This document shows positions 9,771 to 21,130 of a DNA stretch of 64,000 bases, piece after piece. The notes beneath the pieces were generated by a model that did not search any database, was not told where the DNA came from, and saw nothing but the letters and a program-made list of their open reading frames with translations. A program made the translations under genes and the position numbers. This DNA comes from Emydura subglobosa (Eukaryota > Chordata > Testudines > Chelidae). The stretch spans positions 3,632,477-3,696,476 of the forward strand of contig ML679961.1 in assembly GCA_007922225.1 (NCBI GenBank). The letters run 5' to 3'. Positions within the stretch are counted from its first letter, which is position 1; every line of letters begins with the position of its first letter.

Positions 9771-11250
9771 CGGCTGCCTTGCCGATTCTGTTACCCAGGG
9801 TTTTACTAAAGCAATGGCAAAATAACTGTTTTTCTCCAGGCAGCGTCAGGAATAAATCAATGAGGGCACAGCTCATCCAGCTGTTTGGCAGATTGCCACG
9901 GGCCCCCCTGCCTCTCCAGTCCTCGGGTGATCTGACCCCTCTGGAACGACTGTACCGGGTGAAGCCTGTGAGTCCTATCACCCATGCTCATTTATTTACA
10001 GTGCACAAGTACAGACCCCACTCCCAAACCAGGCCCAGTTGGCCCCCAAGGCTTTGGGCTGCTCGCCGTCTCTGGGTCAGGAGGCAAACTTAAGCGCAGG
10101 GCTTCTACCCATATCTCTGGCCATGCCTCTTCATGGTTTCTCCTTGGCTGGGTTATATGCACCCTGCAGCTAGGGGACAGCTGTTCCCACTTGCCTCATT
10201 AGGCACATTCCTGGCTTCTTCTAATCAGCCCCTTCAGCTGTGGGTACCTTCCCTGCCTTCCAGGGCTCTGCCGGCTCACTTTATTACAGCCCACGCAGCT
10301 GGGTTGGGGGGGGAGGCAGAGGCACAGAGAAGAGCTAACACCCTTTACTGTGCCACAGTCTGATAAATGATTGGCACCTGCAGAAAGTGCTTTTAACAAA
10401 AGCTACTTTTTATTAGGTCTCAAGCGCACACACACGTATAGGCTGTAGCAGTAGGTTCAGAGAATTCCAAACATTTCTAGTTACCTAAAGAGTCTGAAAT
10501 GGTTTTGAGGAATCTACAGCCAGGCTTCCGGTAGGGTCTGCCTTCTGCCTAGCAGCTGGTGAACTTAGGTGTCAGATCCTGGCCCAGAGGAAAGCTTCCT
10601 TGGACTGCTCCAATGCACACTTTCTAACTAAACTTTTTATACATTTTCTCCGGACAAAGCACATCACTCATAATAGGCGAACAATTTCCCTAGCAACAAC
10701 CAATAACAATTCATTATTCTCAACAGCAAAGCATTTCTAGTCATAACAACAATGAAACTTACATGTTAGAGGCACCTACAACTAAGGGTATCCAAACAGT
10801 CCTTTGATTTTCATGGGATCTTAACCAAGGCTGTCCCAACTTCCCATTCTGATAGCAAAACTGCAGCCAGGCTGTTTTTGGACCCTGCCTCTCAGTACCT
10901 AAGATTCTCCTTGCTATGTGATGTTCGGTTTTCAGCTGACGGTGGTTGAACATATAACATGGCTGGCTGCAGTACTGTCAAGTTCTAGGGTAACACTACC
11001 ACCAGCCCCTCTCCCATATACCACCACCCTGACCCCAGACCCTCCTTGTCGAAGCAGCATGTCTGCAGCTCCACACCAGAACGACTATTCCTTCCCTTGC
11101 CTTCTGCTGTGTCTGCTGCAGCTCTTTGATTTCTGCATGGCACTGCTGTGTCCCTGTCGTACCCCTTCTCCTCCATGCCCGGAGTAATCTGGCCATAGAT
11201 GTCAAAGTTCCTGCGGCTGGAGCGGAGCTGTGATTGCTGTAGCCCGTGGG
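9771..11250. repeat. Unclassified GC-rich repeat region, LTR-like in places
   Basis: The region is GC-rich to about 10,350, then mixed. On the minus strand AATAAA-type signals occur near 10,005 and 10,410, as in LTR or 3' end sequence. A minus frame at 11,205-10,996 gives a basic, Gln-rich helix (MARLLRAWRRRGTTG, then EIKELQQTQQKA) of unknown origin. I cannot draw element borders. It may be the 5' LTR and leader of the ERV. Confidence 0.35.
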
Positions 11251-13517
11251 GCTAACTTGCCTTTACTATAGTCACTTGCCTTGCGTTCATTATATTTCAC
11301 TGCTTTCATTGTATTCAGCTGTAACGCAAGAAACCTACTGCATCCTGAAAGATATTAGCTGAAGCATAAGTTAGCATAAATGCGGCTAACGAGGCCGTAA
11401 CCCTTGGCATAGACCAACAGTTACCTTTAGATTTTAGGAATTAAAGAGAGGCAGTAGTTAGAATGGTAGGAGTTAGAACGTTTCACTAATTGCTACCACA
11501 AGGAACATGGAAGTAATAACCACAAATCAGCTTAACCAAGGGGTGACGGATACGATCATGAGTTGAAATGGTAGTTACATGTATCAATATACTAACCTAT
11601 AGAAGAAGGACATCTCAGCATTAGTAGGATAAGGAAATACAAATAAGGAAAAGGGGAAAAAACCCAGCTCATCCAAGCGGTAGGCCATCATGTATCAGAG
11701 GTGTCATCCGTGTGGATGTTTAGGTCTATAGCACCTTCATTGCCAAGTCAGACAGCATCTTGATGATCTATCTCCTCTTGGAAGTTCTGGTGTCTGGGGA
11801 GGGAAGGAGGGTTGTAAATTAGCAGGATGTTCTTGTTAGTCTTGTCTGGAGATTCAGCAATTAAGTGGATGCACTCAGAGGATTTTGACTAGAGTCTGCT
11901 TGTTTGCATTTGAGCTGGGAAATAACAGAAGAGCTGGAAGTGCTGCAGCAGAGGCACTGCTGGTACACATGTCACAACCATGATTTTGGAGTTGCCTGTC
12001 TGTATATTTCTCAGAAGTGCATTTCATCTTTGAGCAGTGCCTGCTTCTAACGAAGTAAAGCTAAGCAAAAAAACCCAAAAATAACAGATTTTAAAAAGTA
12101 TGATGTCCAGGCTGACTGCCCTTTTAACTGAGGCTATGTTGGTTCTGTGCCTTCTCCTGTATCTTCTTCTGTATCTTCTCTGAAGATAATGGCAAAACTC
12201 TCACCAAGTTCAGTGGAAGCAGGATTGGACCCTATACTTTCCCCACAAAGATATGTTACTGTTTTAATGCATGCTGATTATAAACCTTGCACCCAATCCT
12301 GTGAGTGGTGAGAGCCTCCCACGAGGCCTGCTAGTTTGAGGGTGTTCAGTGTCTTGTGGGAGGTCCACCCCCTGCAAAGTCATTAGTGCTTCAATAAAAA
12401 CTCACTTTGCCTCAGATATATCCAATACCTTGCATACTCATGGCTCTTCCTCATTGCCAGTGTAATAATGGAGGGACTCCACTGACTTTAATGTAACTTT
12501 CTGCCATTGAAAGCTGTGTGAACTTTAAAAGAAAAAGCATCTCCCCTGTTTTTTAAACTCATTTCACTTTCACTTGGAATGTTACTTTAGTGGTTATAAA
12601 ATTTAGCTTAATCTGTATGAAGACTGCCTTTTAACATTGGTTTACGAATGAGACCAAAAACCTACATTGCTCTCCACAGTGCTATTCTAGAATAGCCACC
12701 ATGCCGAGTGCTGGAGAAAGTAGCTTTATAGCGGATAATAAATGTTAATGCAGTCCTTAGCATTTCAATGTCATGATGAACTATTCCACAGTCTTACTAA
12801 TTTAATATTTTATAGTCACACAAATGACTTTGATCCTCACAGTGAGATACTAATTCTCATGTGGGTTTTATAAGTGAGAGAGAGAGAGAATGCGTTCAAG
12901 TTCGTTCAGGGAAATAAAACACAAACAATCTTTTTCAAATGAATATACTCTTCGACGATTTACTTTGAATGAAGGATATATGCAGAGCAAATGTAAACAG
13001 TGTTTTTGGTTTGGTCCTAAAGTCACAGACTATGAGCCTTTGGTATTCCAAAGAGAAGCTATATCGGAATTCTGTGGAAATTGACATTCTGCAGGTAGCA
13101 AGCATGAGCCATTTTCATGTACATAACATATCATTATCATTCAATTACAGTGGATCTTAACCATGTTCCCTAATGTGACCCTATGTTACAATATAAAGAA
13201 GTTTCAAGTATCTTCTCCCCTCCAGCCAGAAAGAAATGGAGGATGGAGGTAAGCCCCTGAAACCTATTCAAGGTACACACCCCCTTAAGTTGGGCCCGTG
13301 GTCTCTTATTTTTCTGTCTGAAGTGTTTCCCCCTGAAAACATTACCATCTGCCATTGTTGGGATGGATGATAAAATGGTTTTCTGAATATATAACTTACT
13401 TGAAAGTTTTGTTTTGGGTGGAGGTGTACTGGGATTTTACATCTCTTTACCTTATCCTGCTCTTACTGAAATCAACAATAAAACAGGACAGTTAGCGGGA
13501 GGGAGATGTTATAGCTT
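11251..13517. other. No gene seen
   Basis: No recognised gene or element. 11,330-11,650 has the look of a decayed LTR. A short (AG)n run is at 12,876-12,889. Open frames at 12,890-13,160 are short and have no recognisable domain. Confidence 0.5.
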
Positions 13518-13656
13518 CCCTAGTGTAGATGCAGGTTAACACCTCTGACTTCAGTTTAGCTTGTTGAGGTCAACCTTAGGCTTTCCTCTGGGCTAAACCG
13601 CTGTGCTCAATCAGATAAGTTGAGGTAGAAGGTGTTAACCTGAGTCTATACTAGGG
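13518..13656. mobile_element. Small foldback (MITE-like) element
   Basis: The 27-base arms at 13,518-13,544 and 13,630-13,656 are reverse complements at 24 of 27 positions (CCCTAGTGTAGATGCAGG at the left end). Total length about 139 bp, no coding capacity. Foldback elements that begin and end with similar TGTAGA-type arms are common in turtle DNA. The family and target duplication are not determined. Confidence 0.7.
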
Positions 13657-13959
13657 GAAAGGTTGAGGTAATGTTGACCATAACAACAACATCCTAACTA
13701 GTCTCATCAGTTTTTCCTAGTATAAACAAACCCAGTTAGGAGTGGGATCAAACCCCAAGTCAAGTGCTCTGTAGCAGAAGGAAAAGTGGTCAACAGTTTT
13801 CTTTGGATCCTGTCACAGACTCTCCAAGCAGTAGCCAGAGGGTCTCACTGTAAAATGACACGTCCTCTAGTGACAGCTGCTAGTCTGTGGCAACTGAACT
13901 TTCATTCTTCCTACCATGAAGCTAGTGGACTGACTGTCTAGTACTGCAGACCTTTAACA

Positions 13960-14080
13960 CGCTGTGTATGTTTGCATTGCAACCCTCTGACTGCATACCC
14001 TATTCAGCGGGGATTGAACCCTGGGCTTTCACACAAGAGCAGACACACCTACCGCTTGAGCCAACAGGCCTCACCCGTCA
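13960..14080 (-). mobile_element. tRNA-derived SINE fragment
   Basis: On the minus strand an RNA polymerase III A box (TGGCTCAAGCGG, from 14,064 downward) is followed by a B box (GGTTCAATCCC, from 14,020 downward) at the spacing of a tRNA gene. The tRNA-like head lacks a full cloverleaf and is followed by unrelated sequence, so it is a SINE rather than a tRNA gene. Turtles have a tRNA-Lys-derived SINE; the source tRNA here is not proven. Confidence 0.65.
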
Positions 14081-15807
14081 GCTGTGAGTAAATAGTAGGT
14101 TGTTATAATTGATATGGACAAAGCCACTAGAGAGGGAGACCAACCTGACCTCTCTTACACACACAACCTCCCCCTCCGCCCCACCCGCTTCTCAGTTTAT
14201 TACTATTGCCGTAGTATTGTCTGATCAAGTGCTATTAACTGCTCAGATAATCATTCCTTGTGAAGAACTGATAGTCTCTTTATTCTTCTCATTTATTTTT
14301 AACAGGTTAATTTGGTGGATTTGCCTAAAAAGTGTGGAGTGGTAAATGAATTCTTCTAACAAGTTTCCAGTCAGTTATCACATGGGTTTCACTGTGGCAT
14401 CAGTCCTATTAGTATCCTATTAATTTCTGCCAATTAGTATTGGCATTTCCTGGAGGCGCTTTGCCCCTGTATCAGAGGTGACACCTTTCCTCTGCCAAAC
14501 CTCAGTCAAATCACAGCCCATCAATGATCTGCCCTGACACATGAGCCTTCCAAATCAAAATACTTAAGAAGGGCCAGGAAAAGTAAGATTGTTTTTCACG
14601 TGTAGGATGGAAACATGAATTAAAATTCATTGAGTAGAGATGTAGAAACAATGTTAGTCTGGAATATCACAAGCTCAGATACGTATGCAATACCCATGCA
14701 GTGCCCAATACCTGCCTTCACTCACAGATATTGGCAAGGCACAGATATTTTTCTAGGAATAGTTGCTTCTGCTTTACTTCCTGCTTAAATTTTTAAAAAT
14801 CTTTTTATATTCCAGATACAAGGCAGCACACTGATCTCACTGCATTGAATTAAATGGGATTATACAGTGTCACACAATTCAGTGTCCTTTGTCAGTCCTC
14901 TATTGCTACATGGTACATAAGATGCCCTATGCCAAACATGCAAGGAAATCTCTCTTGCTCTTCCATTTTTAAACAACTCACTGAACTACAGTAGTTAGCA
15001 GCCACCATTGGCTGGAAAGACCTGGGTCTGTGTCTGGTACCTGAACTAAAGCTTGTTAGGTGGATTGGCACTCATGTCACCCTTCCTGTCAGTACCTGAC
15101 CCGGGTCGGGGAAGCTAGCGATCCAATCAGCGGACCAAAGTCGGAGAGGAATCCTGGTCACATGCCACCCAAGACACGTTGCACATATGCTAAGAAGAAG
15201 AAGAATTGGTAAATGATGGAAATTAAATTGCATTAGCATTTTTCTGCTCTATATTGGTGTCCATACTGTATGACACAATAAAACTGAATCTTAGATGCAA
15301 AGAAATTAACACTGCAAAAGCTAGACAGCAAGATATAGGTGTCATGTCTTCATTTGAATTAAATTATTTCTTCAGCTCATCTAGCAGACTTGGGAGTCTG
15401 GGACCACGACGCGGACTGTCTCCCACTAAAGCCATAGGCACCGCTGACTGAGGGCTGGGGACGTCTGAAAGTTCACCGAATGCCTTGGTAATGAAGGTTT
15501 TGCAGCAGTGAGGGAGAAGAGAGAAACTGACTGCACTGCTGCCTTGAATGACTGTTACTGTGACCTCTCTGGGGAGGCCTCGCAGTCAACTGAAGGTGCA
15601 GTTGGGAGAGGGAAACCTGAACGGAAGTTCAGGCTCAGTCCTGCAACCCATCCTCATGCAAGCAATATGTGCTCACCAGATATATGCTCATGCAAGCAAT
15701 ATATGCTCACCATAGCCCTCAGTTAATGCTACTTGTATGAGTAAGCCAGGCTTTCTGCCAACTCCTTCCCTGTGTGAAAGGGATGCTTTGTTTGACCTGT
15801 GTGAAAT
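14081..15807. other. No gene seen
   Basis: No coding region or clear repeat was recognised in this roughly 1.7 kb. A (GAA)-rich run is at 15,191-15,204. The short open frames on both strands have no domain. Confidence 0.5.
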
Positions 15808-15921
15808 CATGCTGTAGGTGCCGGGAGGCGTGGCCTCTCTTGGCGATTGAGAGCAAGGGAGAGCCCAATCCCCTCTGGGGGGCGGAACCTGGAAGTTCAC
15901 CCCCACCTGACCGGAAGCAGA

Positions 15922-15950
15922 GGGGCGGGACAGGAAGAGGAAGTATAAAG
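15922..15950 (+). promoter_or_regulatory. LTR promoter: GC box and TATA box
   Basis: GGGGCGGG at 15,922-15,929 followed 15 bases later by TATAAAG at 15,944-15,950. The inverted copy at 30,584-31,683 has the same TATA motif (complement near 31,555), so this promoter is a family feature. Transcription would start about 25-30 bases downstream, near 15,975. Confidence 0.6.
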
Positions 15951-16068
15951 GGCCGGCCTTCCAGCTCAGTGGGGAGAAGGCAGCTGAGGGAGAAGGACAT
16001 CTCTCCATTGGTGCTGGGGCCTGGGCCTGGGCATTACCCAGAGGAGAGGCTGCCAGAGCTGTCAATGA

Positions 16069-16296
16069 CCTGGGGCCCTGCCGGAGCTACCTGAGCCCAA
16101 CAAGCCGGAGGAGACCCCTGGACCTTGTAAGCTGGAGGAGCTGCCTAAGATGCCAACCCCCTGCGAACCCAAGGAGGTACCTGGCCCTTGTGACCTAGAG
16201 GAGCTGCCCTCCGTGGACGGCTCCGAGGAGCTGCCAGGCCTGCCGTCGATCGACAAGGCTGAAGGGTTCTGGAACCTCCCTGGCAGAGTATCCTGA
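16069..16296 (+). other. LTR reading frame with LEELP repeats
   Basis: An open frame of 76 codons ending in a TGA at 16,294-16,296 contains LEELP at 16,132 and 16,195 and EELP at 16,228, spaced by exact multiples of three, with EETPGPC and KEVPGPC between. The inverted copy keeps the same repeat in an open frame (minus 31,424-31,155). It lacks a clear ATG. It may be a minisatellite that happens to be open, or part of a short LTR-encoded protein. No function is claimed. Confidence 0.4.
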
Positions 16297-16970
16297 GGAA
16301 ACGGGGAGCAACTTGAGGGACCAAGTACTCTAGGGAAGGGTGGAAGGACGGAGCCCATGGGAGCCAGACACCCGTCCGGCTGCGTTATGGCCTGTAGCTG
16401 CGTCAGCACGTTCCGGCTGGAGCCCCGCTGACCCAGTGATGGGACAAACCGTCATTGCCAGGGCCCTGGGACTCAGTGGAGACGGATGGGCCTACATTCC
16501 CCTCCCCCCTTCCTACCCCAACCTAGGGGTGATCACCCCACCAAGTGCCAGAGGCTGTCCCCTTTTGCCTGCCCCACCCTGCCTGAGAGCCGGGTTTTGA
16601 ACTGGTTGCTCGCCCTGCTGAGGGCTAGAGATTGCTCCCTCATGCCTTCCCCACCGTGCCTAAGGGCCGGGCTTCAGACTGTTTTGCCTTCCCTGCCTGA
16701 GGGCTTGGACTGTGAACTGTGCGTTTGCCTGAGGAGGACTTGAAGCCTCCTACCTGGCCTGCCCATCCCCGGCAGCAGGTGCGGGCCCCAACCTACTGGA
16801 TTGCCCCGCCTGATGGTTGACAGGGCTGAAGAGACCCAGAACTGTTAACTCCCCCCTTTTTGCTAGAACTCCCCACAGGACACAGGTGCTGGGAGGTATG
16901 GCCTCCCTCGGAGATTGATGGCGAGGGAGGGCCACCAACCCCACCCACACCAGGGGACGGTTACACATGC

Positions 16971-17779
16971 TCACTCATATTAGAAAGAGTCCATGTGCTT
17001 CAGACATAACTGCCTAGGCTAGGAATACTGAGTGCAAGGCAGTGGTGAAAGCTGAAACCCGTACTCCTCTTGCCCTGCCTTCTGTACCATAATAATTTTA
17101 TAATCCCACAAACTCTGAGAAAAGGCAGTTGCCAAGCCTTTGTTTTCATGTGAGGAGGTAGGATCAGGATAATGAGAGCGGCCGGTGTGTAATAGATCCA
17201 CTGTCCTGTCAGACTTGAGCCCCAGTTTAATGCGTGGGTTTTTTTTTTATAGAAACAAATTAATTGCAATACTTTTAAAACGATAAGATGAAAATCTGCT
17301 AATAAGATTATTTTTCAAATAACGTTAACATCTCTGCCTGCTGGAAATCAGATGGGCCTGCTGATGGTACAGTGTGATAGAAAATCGGTAATGTAGTCAA
17401 AAAACACTAATACGGTAAGAAGGAAAATAGATAGTCGTTGTGGGTTGCCATGACTACTCAGTACATTTGTTCTCCTGTGTCCTTTTGAATTTCTTCATTT
17501 TGGAGTTTGATTATATTGCTTCAGAGCTGCGGTCAATGTGCTAACGGTGTCGTGTTTGACATGTTGTCGTTGAAGCTGAATTGCAGTTTCCAGATAGATT
17601 CATTCTAACTGGGACAGATCCTCCTGGAAGGTCCCCAGTGACAGATGGGTCACCTGTGATGTCTGCCAGGTGAGGTGAACTGGGGGAGAGCCTGTTAACC
17701 ATGGAAAGACATCAGGAGAATTCCTGGGCTGTGCTGCTTGGGCCTTTTAAGAAAGCTTCTGCTGAAGAAAGTAGCCTGT
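16971..17779. other. No gene seen
   Basis: Single-copy-looking sequence with no open frame of note and no repeat I recognise. A T run is at 17,239-17,249. Confidence 0.5.
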
Positions 17780-18430
17780 AGACACACTGTTGTGTACTGG
17801 GGAGTTGTAGCCATGTTGGTCCCAGGATATTAGAGAGACAAGGTGTAGTGTAGGCTGCGGAAGATGTTGTGATGTGTTTGAGATAGTGACGCGGCGGGTC
17901 TGGTCATGACCGGTTGCGTAGTAAATAGGTTATGTAACCTGTTTTGCAATTTGTTATCTAATTGTGTTTTGTGCCAAGAAAAGCAAAAGTGTTAGCCAAG
18001 TTATTTGCTGTAAATAAGCCAATCCCCGCTATCTTCTAGAAGAAATATGTTATGCTGTATAAGAGCTTGAAATGTGAACTACGCCAGAGACTCCGCCATG
18101 AACTCATCGGGAGTGTCTGGCATTCCCCTGCAGCCGCTTCGCAGAGCCGTAGGGTCTCCCTCTGCTGTTTGGAGCGTAAGACAGGATTAAAGATAAGTGT
18201 ACCTAGCCAGTGTGGGCATGTTTTTATTCCTTACCTGGTATCCAGAACCGACAAGCAGCAGTGCCTGGCATAACACAAGGTGGGGGAGGTCATCTCTTTT
18301 ATTGGACCCACTTCTGCTGGTGAGAGACATGAGCTTTTGAGTTTATACAGACCTGAAGATGAGCTCTGTGTGAACTTGAAAGTTTGTGTCTCTCACCAAG
18401 AGAAGTGGGTCTAATAAAAGATATGGCCCC
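17780..18430. repeat. Foldback repeat split by a solo LTR
   Basis: The left part (17,780-17,843) and right part (18,276-18,430) read as one element once the LTR is removed. The right part folds back on itself: about 18,286-18,330 and 18,385-18,424 are inverted copies (for instance TCTTTTATTGGACCCACTTC against GAAGTGGGTCTAATAAAAGA). Similar sequences are familiar from reptile genomes, but I cannot name the family. Confidence 0.6.
17844..18275 (+). mobile_element. Solo LTR with perfect 5-bp target duplication
   Basis: A 432-bp unit beginning TGTAGTG and ending CATAACA, flanked by CAAGG at 17,839-17,843 and 18,276-18,280. ATTAAA near 18,185 could be its polyadenylation signal. This is the structure left by recombination between two LTRs of a provirus, and 5-bp duplications fit several ERV groups and Ty3/Gypsy. 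No internal region or second copy occurs in the window. Orientation is inferred from the poly(A)-like signal. Confidence 0.85.
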
Positions 18431-20204
18431 CTCCTCTGTCTCTGAGGGTACATTGGACTTATCGTTTATTATGGGTAGCTGTGTCTGTAGTGACAGGGGT
18501 TTATTTTCACATGCGTTTGCTTAACGAAGCGCGGCAAGCTGTGGGAGTGTTGCCATCATTGTAGGTCTGTCTGAATGTGGGAGAAATTGACTATCATCAG
18601 AAGACATTAAAATGTTTCTGAATTAAGTCTGAGCACTTCGCATTTCATGATTTCCAGTTTGAAGTCCACTTACTTTACAAGTGTTGAGTGGCTAGTTTAG
18701 CTTCTCCAGTTTTCTATCTGTTACCTCCAAACACAATCTTCCTTTTATTGTGAACATGTTTTTCCACTCAAGTATTTTATGCTATAATTCTTCTTTGTAT
18801 GCTAGGAGAGAGCTTTGTACTGACTGCAGTTATTATAGTTTACGCAGAGAGTGACTGATTTATAGTTTGTAATTTTAACAATCCCGACTATCAACCCTTC
18901 TAAGAATAGAGCAATTACCATACTGGAATAGGCCACTAGTACAGATCAGAGACCTATTGCTCAGGCTGTAGAGAAAAAGGTAGTCCTCCTACCTTCCATA
19001 ATGTACTTGATTAAATGTGTGATGCTCTGCTGTGGGGGAATCATTCCTGTCCTATCCTAATTATGATCAGCTTGTTCCCTGAAGCCAGAAAAACGATGTT
19101 CCTTGAAACCTATTAACCTGGTTTGAGCAACTTGTTTTTTCTTGATCATTATTGCAGCGTGAGTGTGCACTGTGTGTGTCTCTGGTGTCAGATGGCACTG
19201 GCAGTTACAATGCATGTATTCTGCAGGCGACATTTGTCTGTAAAGAGAAATGTTGACGCTAAAAGTTGGAAATGATGACTCTTGTGTTGTATGTGTTTGC
19301 AGTATGGAAACGTAGATCTAAGATTGCTGCATTCCTTGGTTTTGTGACACTAGCGTGCTTTCATCTCTGTTATCAACATGTAAGGAAAGGGAATTTTTCC
19401 CTCCCCTTAGCAGGCTATTCCATCAGCTAATTGTTAGGAAAGATCTTGATTTGCAGCCTTTTTCTTTCTTTGCTCAGCATCATCTCATTAATTCTTGTTG
19501 TTCCCCTCTGATCCTCCCTAAGCAAATTCTCCATCTTTAATGCCCACATCCTTTATTAATCTGAAATTGGTTTAATCATAAGTTAGTCTTTTTTTAAAAA
19601 GTCTTGAATTTTCAAAAGTAACAGATGTCACAAAATGCTTCCCTTTTTCTCCTCTGCCAACCAAGAAGGGCTCAGAGGGACTGCTTTTTCTGAGTAGCTG
19701 AGAAGGAACAGAAAGAGAATACTGCCATCTTTTAAGTAGTGGAAGGCTCTCATACTACAGTATTATGGGCCATATAACTAATGTTACCAGGAAGAATTTA
19801 GGGAGGCCAGTCCCCCAAAACTACTGGTACAGTAGTTCACTCTATTGGAATTTCCAGGGAGACGATCCTCCTTTGAAAGGACACGGCTACAGCCCTCCAA
19901 TCAAAATACTGTGATACTTCGAAAACAGATACCAAATGTATTTAGAAGTGAATGGTTACATTAAGTAGAAAGAGAGAGAAATCAAACATGACATGGAACC
20001 ATATACAACTATTAGAAGATACAGGGTGCAGAAAATAGTACTGAGACTACAAGAACCTATACGGTAAAGGAAAGACTATAACGTAACCCTATAATACCTT
20101 ATCACCATTATGCTTGACCCTGTTTATCTAACAATACATTAATTAACATTCTATACGTTAATACTTAACACCCTGTCATAAACATCTGTACTAAAACATC
20201 TAGC
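18431..20204. other. No gene seen
   Basis: No coding region or recognised repeat. The sequence is A/T-rich and looks like ordinary intergenic or intronic DNA. Confidence 0.5.
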
Positions 20205-21130
20205 ATGGATCAGATGCTTGCTGGATGGGCAGAGAGGGAGAATTTCATTCACACCACAAGCATCCAACTTTATTTTCATACAAACTCAGGAGGTCTTTTA
20301 CTTACACAACCTTTAAAAACATCCCTCTGTTCGCCAGGGAAGGTCCTTCTGCTCTGTCCAAGAATTGCTCAGAGCTACCTCAGGCTCAGACACAAAGCGG
20401 GGACTCGGTTAGCCTGGTTGCCTGTAAACCCAGGATTACCTGTGCAGTTGCCTAGTAGAAGGTTTACCCTGGCTTGGACATAAAGCGGGGACTCAGTCAG
20501 CCCAGTTGTTCAAGAACTAAGGCACACGCTTGCTTTAATGATGCTCACCATTGTTTAGTTGATCCTGATGTAAGGCTGCTTCTTTATATCCTTTTCTCTC
20601 TTTCCCTTCCTTCTCTCCCTTGTTAATTTCAGCACTCTACAAAACTGGCCTGCTGACAGTTGGCTATATATAGCTTGTCCCAAAGTCAGAATGGGTAGGG
20701 GAGGGGCGACGTTAGGAGAGAAAACGTCAAAATGGATAGGGGAGGGGTGATGTTAGGAGGAAGTTCATTCAAAGGTCACCCAGCTCAGCCAATCAGCTTA
20801 AAGGCCACTTAATATGTTAATTAGGCCATGCCTGCCATGTTAATTAGGTTCTGATGTAAAAAGGCTCTAAACCAATCAATACTCATTATGCTAATTAGAC
20901 TCGCCTCTTATGCTAATTAGACTGGCCTTTCATGTTAATGAAAGGGTGGGGCAGGGAAATACCTGCAAGGAAGAGAGGAGGGGTTACCTCAAGAGTGACA
21001 ATGTCAAAATGGATAGGGGTGGGGCTAGGAGTGAGGAGGGAATTAGGCGTGAACAGAGAGGGAAGGTATTTTCTAATTGCTAATTTTTATCCTAAAGATC
21101 CTCTTCCTAAAACTTATCAATATTTTAAAT
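20205..21130. repeat. Probable LTR-like repeat with internal tandem motifs
   Basis: The region has three kinds of internal repetition: a CATAAAGCGGGGACTC-type unit seen twice (about 20,390-20,410 and 20,478-20,496); a roughly 41-bp unit in tandem at 20,685-20,763, with a third copy at 21,002-21,036; and a TAATTAG array at 20,818-20,940. A CCAAT motif lies at 20,872. Such clustered motifs are typical of retroviral U3 regions, but no TG...CA borders were found. Confidence 0.45.
20818..20940 (+). promoter_or_regulatory. Array of TAATTAG homeodomain-type motifs
   Basis: TAATTAG occurs at 20,818, 20,841, 20,892 and 20,914, and a variant TTAATG near 20,935. The motifs fall in two blocks with steps of 22-23 bp, about two turns of DNA. 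The wider unit is ATG(C/T)TAATTAG. TAATTA is a core site for many homeodomain proteins; binding is inferred only. Confidence 0.4.

Larger units (their letters stand above)
15808..16970 (+). mobile_element. Solo LTR, family A copy 1, with 5-bp target duplication
   Basis: The unit 15,813-16,965 (1,153 bp) begins TGTAGG and ends TTACA, giving TG...CA termini, and is flanked by the direct repeat CATGC at 15,808-15,812 and 16,966-16,970. A TATA box (TATAAAG, 15,944-15,950) with a GC box just upstream (GGGGCGGG, 15,922-15,929) marks a promoter. Direct repeats of about 45 bp lie just inside each end (15,821-15,865 and 16,887-16,933). An inverted copy of the same family is at 30,584-31,683. The parent retroelement is not in the window. 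It could also be a small non-autonomous terminal-repeat element. Confidence 0.8.

Noticed and set aside
13960..14080. Functional tRNA gene
   Set aside because: A and B boxes are present, but the acceptor stem and cloverleaf are not formed and the flank is SINE-like.
15688..16409. Frames of 85-125 codons on both strands within the solo LTR, apart from the LEELP frame
   Set aside because: GC-rich LTR sequence is open by composition; only the LEELP frame is shared by both copies in register.
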